Origin: Bacteroidia bacterium
Lineage (GTDB): Bacteria; Bacteroidota; Bacteroidia; 2-12-FULL-35-15
NCBI GenBank assembly: GCA_030654175.1
Contig: JAURXZ010000035.1
Span: 1-64,000 of the forward strand
Length of the DNA stretch: 64,000 nt
Reading direction: 5' to 3'
Made by a program: the position numbers and the translations under genes. Positions 48,401-57,558 of this stretch are shown in pieces. Position 1 is the stretch's first letter. Every line of letters begins with the position of its first letter. The notes beneath the pieces were generated by a model. The model was not told where the DNA came from. It made no database searches and was given only the letters and a program-made list of their open reading frames with translations.

Positions 48401-50924
48401 TGTTTTGCAGAGCCGTCCACCCTATGGCGACATTGTAATTAGGGTAATTGCCAGGAGTGTTTATGGTGTTTTGAAGTGCCAGATACCCTATGGCAGTATT
48501 TCCAAATCCATTGCCGTTTTGAAGTGCCTGATAACCACAAGCTGTATTCAAGCCCCCTGTGGTATTTGATTGAAGAGCCTGGTATCCATTGGCGGTATTA
48601 TTGCTTCCCTGTGTATTTGATTGAAGTGCTTGAAACCCATTTGCGGTATTATAGTATCCGGTAATATTTAATGCGAGAGCCTGATATCCCGTGCCAGTAT
48701 TATAATATCCGGAAGTATTGTTTTGAAGTGCCTGCACCCCATTTGCGGTATTATAGTACCCATCAATATTTAATCCAAGAGCCTGATATCCAGTAGCGGT
48801 ATTATAATATCCGGAAGTGTTGTTTTGAAGAGCCTGAAAACCATTTGCGGTATTATAGTATCCATCAATATTTGATTGAAGTGCCTGATATCCACTGGCG
48901 GTATTATTTCTACCGGAGGTATTGGAAAATAATGCCTGATAACCAATACCGGTATTAGAGGTAGCTGTATTGCTGTTACCTGCCTGATAACCTAAGAAAG
49001 TTGGGCCAGCTTGATCTATTCTTCCTGCTTTTTGATTATTTACCCTTATATTTAAAGGTATATTGTCAATAGTGCCAATAAAATTGATTCCATCAACAGT
49101 TCCTGCATTTCCGAGAAGCGCCCAGGCATTTTGGGCGCCATCCGCACCTGTTGCGCCTATAGAACCAGTTGAACCGGTACTTCCGGCTGAACCATTAGTT
49201 CCATTTACACCTGCACTTCCGGTAGCACCGGTATTACCGGTAGAGCCCATATTACCAGTTGAACCGGTACTTCCCGTTGAACCAACACTTCCTGTAGCGC
49301 CAGTATTACCGGCAGATCCTGTGTTACCTGTTGAACCAGTACTACCTGTTGTACCGGTGGCTCCTGTAGAACCTGTAACTCCTGAACCGGCCAATCCGCC
49401 ATTTACAAGGATAACATCACCGGAATTATTTACGCTTAACACAGTACCTGATGTGTTTGCAGCTGCATCAACGAGCATCGTTGCCGTAAGGTTTGTTAAA
49501 CGTAAGCCGCTGCGGGTAGGAGCGGTAGCACTTATTGGGTTAAGTGTTGCTGGGGCAACACCTGAATTAATATCGGTTCTGTTAACTGGGGTTGTCGTAC
49601 CAATTCCCACACGACCAATAGCATCTATACGCACACGTTCAAGTGTGTTTGTGCCGTCATTAGTAAAAAAAGTCATTGGCGCATTTTCCTGCTGGATAAG
49701 CTCCGCATCGCCACTTTCGGCTATACCGACCTTAAAACCATCCGTAGCAGTGGGATTTGTAGGGGTAGGATTTGTGAAGAAATTTGTCCATTGAGTATAA
49801 ACACCCGTATTAGTTTTAGGTTCATTAATATGCAAACGCGATAGAGGCGCAAGAAAACTATCACCAATTCCAACAAATCCATTGGCAAGAATAGTTGCCA
49901 CTTGAAGATTGTTCGTTAAAAAATTCATTGACAGCAGCGGTTCCTGCTGGCGAAGTTCTGCTGTGCCATCAGCGGCAATGCCTATTTTGAAGCCATCGGT
50001 AGCAGCCGGGCTCAGTCCCCCTGAGTTATTGGTTTGAAAGTTAGTGATTTGCAGGTAAGTAGGAAATAGTCCATCGTTGAGATGTAACTGCGATTTGGGT
50101 GTAGTAAAACCATTTCCCATTCCTATTAAGCCGCTATTACCTGCAAACGCTCCATCAGTAATTACCATGCGCGTTATCGGCCCTGAACCACCAAAAAGAC
50201 TGGTGCCGGCTATATTAAAACGCATGACTGCGCCCGACTGAGTGGCTTGAAGTATTACGTCATTAGGGGTAGCTGATGTTGAAGGAGGAACTATTATACT
50301 AAATTTTTCGGAAAAACCCGCGCCTGTTCCGGTGGACATGCGCCAGGCATTAACACTACCGGCAGCGGCATTACTACTGGTACGAAATACTTCGCCTGAT
50401 GTGCTTGACTGTAAGTTCAGTACAGAGAAAAGAGCGGAAGTACCGATGCCTATATTACCGTTTTGATCTATTCGCATACGTTCAAGCGTACTTGTTCCAT
50501 TGTTGGTAAAAAAAGTCATTGGTGCATTTTCCTGTTGCCTGAATTCAGCAACTCCGACATTTGTAATGCCAATTCGCAAACCTTGATTCGCATTGTTATT
50601 GTTGGTGGTTCCGTTTGTCCATTGTGTGTATATAAAATTCGCTCCTGTTTGATGTAAATGAAAACGGCTTTGTGGTGCAGTAAAGTTATTCCCAATGCCT
50701 ATAAAACCAGCACCTACAGCTGTTCCACCGTCAGCAATAAACATACGCGGTGTGCCATTAGTAATTATGGTAATGGGCTGTGATGTTCCTAAATTTGTTC
50801 CAAATGTTGGTGCGCCTGCCGCTGGATTCCCACCTCTTAGCCAAGACTGAGCATTTAATAAATTACTAAAAAACATAAAAGCAACAACTATTGCTGCATT
50901 TAAAATTATGCGTTTTATTTTCAT
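45441..50924 (-). CDS. Giant mosaic adhesin: collagen-like, head-repeat and S74 modules with T9SS sorting domain
   Basis: 1827 residues from the ATG at 50924. Order of parts (approximate residues): signal peptide 1-26; three related ~100-residue modules up to 460 (QENAPMTFFTNNGT, DGFKIGIA); collagen-like GSTGNTG 515-590; an array of about sixteen 17-residue repeats 650-940 (NTANGYQALQSNTTG); a first S74 intramolecular-chaperone-like domain 975-1100 (SDGRFKDNIQ, GFIAQEVD); a second collagen stretch 1195-1250; a second array of about ten repeats 1300-1480; a second S74-like domain 1550-1655 (YGLIAQDVEQILPE); a coiled coil to about 1735; and a T9SS type A sorting domain (NVPNPFAEQTSITYY, LSNGIYTYSLIV). 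It is likely a trimeric surface fibre. The upstream barrel gene ends 18 bases before. Confidence 0.88.
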   Translation of the reverse strand: MKIKRIILNAAIVVAFMFFSNLLNAQSWLRGGNPAAGAPTFGTNLGTSQPITIITNGTPRMFIADGGTAVGAGFIGIGNNFTAPQSRFHLHQTGANFIYTQWTNGTTNNNNANQGLRIGITNVGVAEFRQQENAPMTFFTNNGTSTLERMRIDQNGNIGIGTSALFSVLNLQSSTSGEVFRTSSNAAAGSVNAWRMSTGTGAGFSEKFSIIVPPSTSATPNDVILQATQSGAVMRFNIAGTSLFGGSGPITRMVITDGAFAGNSGLIGMGNGFTTPKSQLHLNDGLFPTYLQITNFQTNNSGGLSPAATDGFKIGIAADGTAELRQQEPLLSMNFLTNNLQVATILANGFVGIGDSFLAPLSRLHINEPKTNTGVYTQWTNFFTNPTPTNPTATDGFKVGIAESGDAELIQQENAPMTFFTNDGTNTLERVRIDAIGRVGIGTTTPVNRTDINSGVAPATLNPISATAPTRSGLRLTNLTATMLVDAAANTSGTVLSVNNSGDVILVNGGLAGSGVTGSTGATGTTGSTGSTGNTGSAGNTGATGSVGSTGSTGSTGNMGSTGNTGATGSAGVNGTNGSAGSTGSTGSIGATGADGAQNAWALLGNAGTVDGINFIGTIDNIPLNIRVNNQKAGRIDQAGPTFLGYQAGNSNTATSNTGIGYQALFSNTSGRNNTASGYQALQSNIDGYYNTANGFQALQNNTSGYYNTATGYQALGLNIDGYYNTANGVQALQNNTSGYYNTGTGYQALALNITGYYNTANGFQALQSNTQGSNNTANGYQALQSNTTGGLNTACGYQALQNGNGFGNTAIGYLALQNTINTPGNYPNYNVAIGWTALQNNNTDNNIAIGQGALQNNLSSDPTNIGGNNIALGVWALHSNTDGQDNVAIGQTTLLQNTTGQGNTANGYFSLSNNVTGNQNTAIGCQADMANGFGNLNGAMALGYNARTDAPNRIVIGTTANNNNVWVSGTVQNLSDGRFKDNIQENVPGLSFITKLRPVTFQLKAQLIDESLGIKQRMDTCNDVAQKNRYFAQLAAVSATTETGFIAQEVDSAAQESGYDFNGLHKPINAADHYGLSYSSFVVPLVKAVQELDSSLTSVSNKGVITAGTPLVNSLTKFTDSTTIANSQIVDDGTNVGINTSTPNNKLEINSGIANASGLTFTNLNLASTADSANGKVLSLNSSGAVILTYGTVGATGATGAAGTNGVTGATGNTGATGANGTNGTDGLNGATGSTGATGATGADGAQNAWSRTGNAGTVDGTNFIGTTDGVPFNIRVNNQKAGRIDLTSHSTFYGYVAGNSNTGPYNTANGFGALYSNTSGGQNTAIGESALNANTTGEYNTGNGFRALYSNTSGVRNTAIGGHALYLNTTGSSNTANGMFALFSNITGSENAAMGESALTLNTDGNQNTAIGNYSLHNNSNGNQNTATGYRALHENSSGNQNAVTGTYALHNNTTGSQNTALGYLTGYSNSTGINNTYLGSNSNSIDGLTNASAIGANAWVTASNSLVLGSGANVGIGVSAPAYKLDVNGDVNVNGTYHQNGNVFTSDQQFKTSVDSISNAVSLIKQLKPRSFYFDTTNVYGLNFNEQKQYGLIAQDVEQILPELVSNTTKTATYDTAGTLLTSAVTYKVLNYNAFTAITLKAIQELSRENDSLKIKTNNQDSINTLQMQTINNLSQGLLAEKTKTDSMNTFMQNQLNQMMTAINSCCKKTHEDRSLQLLANNDQTITTLTDVELSNKNVIVLDQNVPNPFAEQTSITYYLPDNVQRAQILFFEQSGKIIKTVDLREKGKGVLNVFANDLSNGIYTYSLIVDGQTVETKKMVKTK
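47180..47360 (-). repeat. Second collagen-like block of the giant adhesin
   Basis: Codes for Gly-X-Y triplets such as GATGNTG and GTNGTDG. It is shorter and more Ala/Asn-rich than the first block at 49150-49380. Confidence 0.75.
48100..48970 (-). repeat. First 51-bp (17-residue) head-repeat array
   Basis: About sixteen units of the form NTAxGYQALQxNTxG. They resemble the left-handed beta-roll repeats of trimeric autotransporter heads but are 17 residues long. A second array of about ten units lies at 46480-47030. Confidence 0.8.
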
Positions 50925-50942
50925 AATATGCAAGGTTTTAGT

Positions 50943-51773
50943 TTATATTTTATTTTGTTTGTTTCCGAAATGATAAGCAATAGAAAGCATTGTTTTTACC
51001 TCATCAAATCCAATTCTTTCTATTGAATTTCGCTGTATCATCACTAAATTACCACCACTAGGCGAAGTAGTATAAAAATCCGAATAAGCATCGCCTCCAA
51101 ACTTCATATAGGTATATGAAAACGCAACTTCCGCACCTATTGAAATTCTTTTCATCACATACAAATTGCAGCCGATATAGGGACTTGCTCCAATAACAAA
51201 TCCCCCTGGAATATCCCAATTACCTTCTGAGACATCAGTGATCGTATCACGGACATTTAGAGTAGTATAATGCAAAGTAAAATGACTATAACTTGTATAT
51301 TGAAATTCCAAGCCTGCGTACGCATCAAAATTATTAAGGTGAAATGCTCTCTGAATACCAATTCCAAATCGTTGGGCTGATTGTTTTACTGTTGCAGTTC
51401 CTATATCACAAAAATTAGTCGGAAGAGCTATTCCATTAAATGTTCCTTCAGAAGTGTTATAATATTGTGTGATTTTTCTATTGTTCACTCCTGCTCTAAA
51501 ACGAAGAGTAATATTATTATTGATATTATAATGAACAATAGCTCCATAGGAAAAAAATGTTTTTTCTTTCAAATCAGTTCCGGAGTAATAGTGCCCGTCC
51601 TGAGAAATGCCGCCACCGCCAGTTGCAACAGGGTTTAGTTTTTCTGGAGAATAGCATTGTATTCCAACACTCCATTTATTTATAGTGGTAGTGTTTACCG
51701 TTTCCTGTGCAAAAGAACTATTTGCGACATAATTGAGCAAAATAAAAAATATAATTAAAAGTTGTTTTATCAT
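50943..51773 (-). CDS. Outer-membrane beta-barrel protein upstream of the giant adhesin
   Basis: 276 residues. The signal peptide ends SFAQ. The mature protein has alternating barrel-type strands (FFSYGAIVHYNINNNITLRFRAG, YAGLEFQYTSY, IGAEVAFSYTYMKF) and ends IAYHFGNKQNKI. It precedes the adhesin ATG by 18 bases, so the two are co-transcribed. The function is unknown. Its leader (bases just upstream of the ATG) is nearly identical to that of the degraded gene at 52280. Confidence 0.75.
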   Translation of the reverse strand: MIKQLLIIFFILLNYVANSSFAQETVNTTTINKWSVGIQCYSPEKLNPVATGGGGISQDGHYYSGTDLKEKTFFSYGAIVHYNINNNITLRFRAGVNNRKITQYYNTSEGTFNGIALPTNFCDIGTATVKQSAQRFGIGIQRAFHLNNFDAYAGLEFQYTSYSHFTLHYTTLNVRDTITDVSEGNWDIPGGFVIGASPYIGCNLYVMKRISIGAEVAFSYTYMKFGGDAYSDFYTTSPSGGNLVMIQRNSIERIGFDEVKTMLSIAYHFGNKQNKI

Positions 51774-51837
51774 TTTGCTAAATGAAACTATTTTTATGAA
51801 AAATGCAATGGGAACAGTTTATTGTTTTGATTTGTTA

Positions 51838-52280
51838 TTAACAGAAAGAGCTATTCGTTAAAAAAATCATTGGTAACGCTTCCTGCTGACGAAGTTCGGC
51901 TGTTCCATTGTCGGTAATACCTATTTTGAAGCCATCGTTTGCGTCAGGGCTTAGTCCCCCAGAGTTATTGGTTTGAAATATTCGCGACCACCACCATAGG
52001 TGCCAACTAAAGCATATGCATTTCCGCTGGCCGGATATTGGTATCCCGCAGCATTTTGGGGGGCTCCAAAGGGCCAGGAAGCACAACCATTAAAATAATC
52101 GGGGGTGTATCCTGCCGAATACCATCCAGTTGCTAAGCTTATTCCACACTCTGTGCTTGGGCAACTGCTGTATTGCTCAAAACTTGGGTTGGGAACAAGG
52201 TTGGTTTGTGCATAAGTATGATGTACTTTGCAAAAAATAAAAGAAAAAATAAAGAGAAAAAAAAGTAAGAGTTTTTTCAT
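51838..52280 (-). pseudogene. Broken chimeric gene remnant
   Basis: The 5' part (52280 down to about 51975) encodes a signal peptide (MKKLLLFFLFI ... TYAQ) and the start of a surface protein (NLVPNPSFEQYSSCP, GWYSAGYTPDYFNGC, SGNAYALVGTYGGGREY). Reading then shifts frame at the junction and stops. The 3' part (about 51975-51838) encodes, in another frame, QTNNSGGLSPDANDG and TDNGTAELRQQEALP, which is a clear copy of the N-terminal module of the giant adhesin (related bases around 49915-50040). So two unrelated gene pieces have been joined out of frame. It is non-functional as a full-length protein. Confidence 0.75.
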
Positions 52281-52443
52281 TTTGCTAATTGAAACTATTT
52301 AAATAATAAAAGCAAGCAAAAAGAGTTTATTATTTAATTGCTGTCAAAAATGCTCCATTTCTAATATTTTCATTCTTGGAAAAAGGCCATTTGTCTTTAA
52401 AATAATGTCTTTTGTATCAAAAAAAAGGCCAAAAAAAGTTTAG

Positions 52444-54168
<1,725 letters not shown>

Positions 54169-54494
54169 ATTTGAGTATTGAGATTTGAGTATTGAGATTC
54201 GAGGATCAGGAAGCTAAACTTTTTAGAACCAAAATACCAAAGGGAAGTTCTAAAAATTCATTTTTTACTTACCGCAAAGGCGTAGAGCCGCAAAGAAAAA
54301 TTAAAAAAACAAACAGTTTAGTATCAACACTTTGCGCCCTTTAGCGCCTTTGGGGTTACGATTGTATTTTGGGGGAGAATTCCACGAGAATCAAGGCTAC
54401 AACCAATACAAAAGTAATTGCCTAAAATATAAAATGTGAGTATTGAAATAAATAACTTATCTCAATACTCACATCTCAAATCTAATATCCAATA
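54169..54494. terminator. Nested inverted repeats between pyrG and gldJ
   Basis: This ~325-base gene-free stretch contains an outer 13-bp perfect stem, TGAGTATTGAGAT at 54172-54184 with 54459-54471. Inside it is an imperfect second pair of CCGCAAAGGCG-type arms at about 54269-54295 and 54329-54357. It separates two convergent genes and is a candidate bidirectional terminator. No coding sequence is seen. Confidence 0.5.
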
Positions 54495-56045
54495 CTATTT
54501 TTTTCCTAAACCTGTTGGACTACCAACACGGGTCATTGCACAACGGAATCCTAACCAGGCTGTTGACTGACGTTCATCAAGGAAACGTCTTGTTCCCGGT
54601 ACCATCCAATATGCACGGTCTTTCCAGGATCCACCTTTGTAAACACGAGCCTTATCATTAATAAGTGAAGTAACCGTATATTCATACATACCATTACTCT
54701 CCGCTTTACCTGTTGCCGGATCATATGCTTCAGACCATGCAGCACCACTCAAACCAACAGCTTGCGTTTTAACATCACCATCCAAATAGTTGATATTATC
54801 GGCATATTTATAATTTCTTCTTTCATCCAGGTTATCATCAGCTACTGTAATGCTAACATCTCTCCAGCGAACCTGCCCCGGTACACTTATTATATTTCTG
54901 TGAGCAGTATCAGTTGGATTATCATACTGAATTGTATCATTTATTACAATACCATCCTCATTGCGGATCTGTGTTTTAAACACATTTCCTCTGAACGGAC
55001 GGAAGTCAGCCTTATCTTCAGCAGAAAGCGGACGATAGGTATCCATTACCCACTCACTTACGTTGCCTGCCATATTATATAAACCATAATCGTTTGGCCA
55101 ATATGAATATACAGGAGTAGTAATATCACCAGCATCATTAAGCGAACCAGCTGTACCCATCATATCACCATTACTACGCTGATAGTTAGCCATCATCTGA
55201 CCTAAAAATTTCTCATCCGGATTACGTGTTCCGTGACCATTCCAAGGATATAATCTTCTATCAGTGATACGCTCACCAACAGTATTTCCAATCAAACCAT
55301 AAGCAGCAAATTCCCACTCAGCTTCAGTTGGCAGACGGTATCTTGGTAAGAATATACCATCTTCCATACGCACCAAACGATCACCACCATCAGGGCTCAT
55401 TGAGTGAAGTGGAGTAACCACAGTTCCTTGCCATTTACCGGCAAGATATTGATCAGTATTAAAATAATCAGTTTCTGTAGGGGTTGGAGCGTGATCCAAA
55501 ATACCTTCACGAATTAAAATAAATTCGTTTACACGATCAGTACGCCAAGCACAAAAATCGGATGCCTGTAACCAGTTAATACCTACCACAGGATAATCTC
55601 TGTAAGCCGGATGGCGTAAATAATACTCAACATAGGGCTCGTTAAAAGCTAAACGATCTCTCCATACTAAAGTATCAGGCATAGCCTTTTTTAATACATC
55701 GTAAAAATTGGCAGCAAACACTCTTGTTGTCCAATGAATGTATTCAAGATAATCAAGGTTACGAACCTCTGTTTGGTCCATATAAAACGAGGAAACAGTT
55801 ACTCTTCTTGGAATTGAGTTCCAATCATACGTAACATCCTGCTCAGCTCTACCCATAGTAAAACTACCACCTTGTACCAAAACCAAACCGGGACCAGTTT
55901 CCTGTTCTTCATAAGGGATAACTTCGAAACCTCCGTTTTTGGGATTATTATATTCCCAAGCAGTAATAGGCGATCTTTCTTTGGCACAAGATCCAAGGAC
56001 CAAAATTCCAGAGAATAAGATGATTTTGCTTGATACTTTTTTCAT
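54495..56045 (-). CDS. gldJ: Gliding-motility/T9SS lipoprotein GldJ
   Basis: 516 residues. The signal peptide has a lipobox (LVLGSC), so Cys20 should be lipidated. The N-terminal WEYNNPKNGGFE and ETGPGLVLVQGGSFTMGR are typical of GldJ. The formylglycine-generating-enzyme-like fold follows (FYMDQTEVRNLDYLEY, YPVVGINWLQASDFC, YRLPTEAEWEFAA, YNMAGNVSEWVMD), ending with KGGSWKDRAYW and GFRCAMTR. In Flavobacterium, GldJ is required for gliding and T9SS stability, and gldJ, porU and porV are neighbours. Here a PorP-like gene lies between gldJ and porU. Confidence 0.92.
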   Translation of the reverse strand: MKKVSSKIILFSGILVLGSCAKERSPITAWEYNNPKNGGFEVIPYEEQETGPGLVLVQGGSFTMGRAEQDVTYDWNSIPRRVTVSSFYMDQTEVRNLDYLEYIHWTTRVFAANFYDVLKKAMPDTLVWRDRLAFNEPYVEYYLRHPAYRDYPVVGINWLQASDFCAWRTDRVNEFILIREGILDHAPTPTETDYFNTDQYLAGKWQGTVVTPLHSMSPDGGDRLVRMEDGIFLPRYRLPTEAEWEFAAYGLIGNTVGERITDRRLYPWNGHGTRNPDEKFLGQMMANYQRSNGDMMGTAGSLNDAGDITTPVYSYWPNDYGLYNMAGNVSEWVMDTYRPLSAEDKADFRPFRGNVFKTQIRNEDGIVINDTIQYDNPTDTAHRNIISVPGQVRWRDVSITVADDNLDERRNYKYADNINYLDGDVKTQAVGLSGAAWSEAYDPATGKAESNGMYEYTVTSLINDKARVYKGGSWKDRAYWMVPGTRRFLDERQSTAWLGFRCAMTRVGSPTGLGKK

Positions 56046-56181
56046 TGCTTTTTAATTTTAATTAATAAATTAAGTATAGGCGTAATAAGTAATAAGGTAC
56101 TTGAACGGACAATTTCTTAATTTGTTACTCTCAACTGAATTTTAATTTTTAAAACTGATAATTTTACCTATTTAATAAAAT

Positions 56182-56223
56182 ATACAATTTCTAACATTGA
56201 ATAGTTAATGTTAGAAATTGTAT
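56182..56223 (-). terminator. 17-bp-stem terminator after the porP-like gene
   Basis: Arms 56182-56198 and 56207-56223 are perfectly complementary with an eight-base loop. The hairpin begins 13 bases past the porP-like stop, and the minus strand is T-rich beyond it. It probably separates that transcript from gldJ. Confidence 0.75.
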
Positions 56224-56235
56224 TGAAATATACTT

Positions 56236-57198
56236 TTAGAATGAAGGACAGCTTACTAACCTAAACTTTTTCTTTTTTGGTTTACATTCAAATTGTAATG
56301 AGAATGAAATTTCGTGAGAACCGGCAGTAGCATTTGTTAGTTTTGATACTGTTACATCATAACTGTATCCGATTTTAAAGAAATGCTGCTGAAAACCAAT
56401 AACTGCTATAAAGGAATCCTGGTTACGATACCATAAACCGGCTACCATAGAACCTTTGGTAAAATATAATCCCAAATTAAGTTGTTGGAAATCCTGTTGC
56501 TTTTGAAACAATACGTTTGGAGAAATAAATGTTTGACTTCCTTTATCACCTACCGGCAAGGTTGCTCCGGCATGTCCTGTTAATTTCATCGGAAGTTTGC
56601 TTATTCCAAGTAACCCTTCATCCGGTTCAGCTAAATGGTGAGCTGCAAAACCAAAGAAATAACGTTTACTATAACCCAATACACCAGCCGAAAAATCAAT
56701 ACCTGATTTACTTTGCAGTCTTTGTACCTCATTGGTATTGTAAACAAATCCTCTGCGTTCGTCAATCATATCACCAAAAGTAAGTTTACTCCAGTCTATG
56801 CTTTTTTGAAAATAAGTTGCCTGGGCACCAAACTTCAATGAAAATTCTCTTGTAACATTTAAAAGATAAGAATACATACCGCTAACATTGGTAGTAGTTA
56901 AGGTGCCTTGACCGGCTTTGTCATTGATAACAAGCAAACCTAAACCTCCTCCGATCGCATCAACGTGCTGATCATAAGACGCTGAATAAGTAACATAAGT
57001 TCCTGAAATACCCGGCCATTGGTTACGGTAGTTAAGGTTAACTCTTGGACATCGCGCAGTTCCTGCAAGTGCAGGATTCAGATAAAGAGGATTTGCATAG
57101 AACTGAGTAAATACAGGATCTTGGGCAAATACACTTTCGCTAAAGCCTAAAGAAAACAGTATAGTTGAAGTTACAAGGATTCGTTTTAACATAGCCAT
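56236..57198 (-). CDS. PorP/SprF-family T9SS outer-membrane protein
   Basis: About 320 residues from the ATG at 57198 (MAMLKRILV); the open frame continues 29 codons upstream without features. The signal peptide ends SVFAQ. DPVFTQFYANPLYLNPALAG is the diagnostic PorP/SprF N-terminal motif, followed by VNLNYRNQWPG and barrel strands. PorP-type proteins work with PorK/L/M/N and with gliding adhesins (SprF for SprB). Many genomes have several copies, each beside its substrate gene; here it adjoins gldJ and porU. It is divergent from porU. Confidence 0.9.
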   Translation of the reverse strand: MAMLKRILVTSTILFSLGFSESVFAQDPVFTQFYANPLYLNPALAGTARCPRVNLNYRNQWPGISGTYVTYSASYDQHVDAIGGGLGLLVINDKAGQGTLTTTNVSGMYSYLLNVTREFSLKFGAQATYFQKSIDWSKLTFGDMIDERRGFVYNTNEVQRLQSKSGIDFSAGVLGYSKRYFFGFAAHHLAEPDEGLLGISKLPMKLTGHAGATLPVGDKGSQTFISPNVLFQKQQDFQQLNLGLYFTKGSMVAGLWYRNQDSFIAVIGFQQHFFKIGYSYDVTVSKLTNATAGSHEISFSLQFECKPKKKKFRLVSCPSF

Positions 57199-57558
57199 GT
57201 TTTTATAGTAGGACACAATTATACATAAAAAATATTTAAATTTACAAAATAATGTTAAAATAAATTCAAATACAATATTCAACAAAAAAAGTCGTTACTC
57301 AAAATATTATTGTACAAAAAACAAATTTATACAAAAAAAGTTAAAAAAACGAAAATAAGCTCTTCTTTGGTAGGAATTTATTGTTAATCGGGAGGAGAAT
57401 TTATTCAAAACAAGAAAAAATTGCTCATTTTTGACTTTTCAAGGAAAAAGGGACAATTTTTTAATTATCTGTTTTTTATTTGTTAAATTGGTATATTAAA
57501 CCATTCTAAATTATCTAATTTTACCCGAATTGGTATTTACTTAATTTCTGACAATTTT
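57199..57558. other. Divergent control region porP-like/porU
   Basis: About 360 AT-rich bases without a gene. It contains a -7 candidate for the porP-like gene at 57322-57329 and a weaker one for porU (TAATTTTA, 57516-57523). Confidence 0.55.
57322..57329 (-). promoter_or_regulatory. Putative -7 element for the porP-like gene
   Basis: TAAATTTG on the minus strand matches TAnnTTTG exactly; the leader to the ATG at 57198 would be about 120 bases. No -33 element is seen. Confidence 0.35.

Noticed and set aside
46480-48970. CRISPR-like regular repeats
   Set aside because: The units are coding, in frame, with no constant repeat and variable spacer; they form a protein repeat array.
45441-52280. 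Prophage origin because of tail-fibre-type S74 domains
   Set aside because: No capsid, terminase, portal or integrase genes are near, and the protein ends with a T9SS sorting domain.
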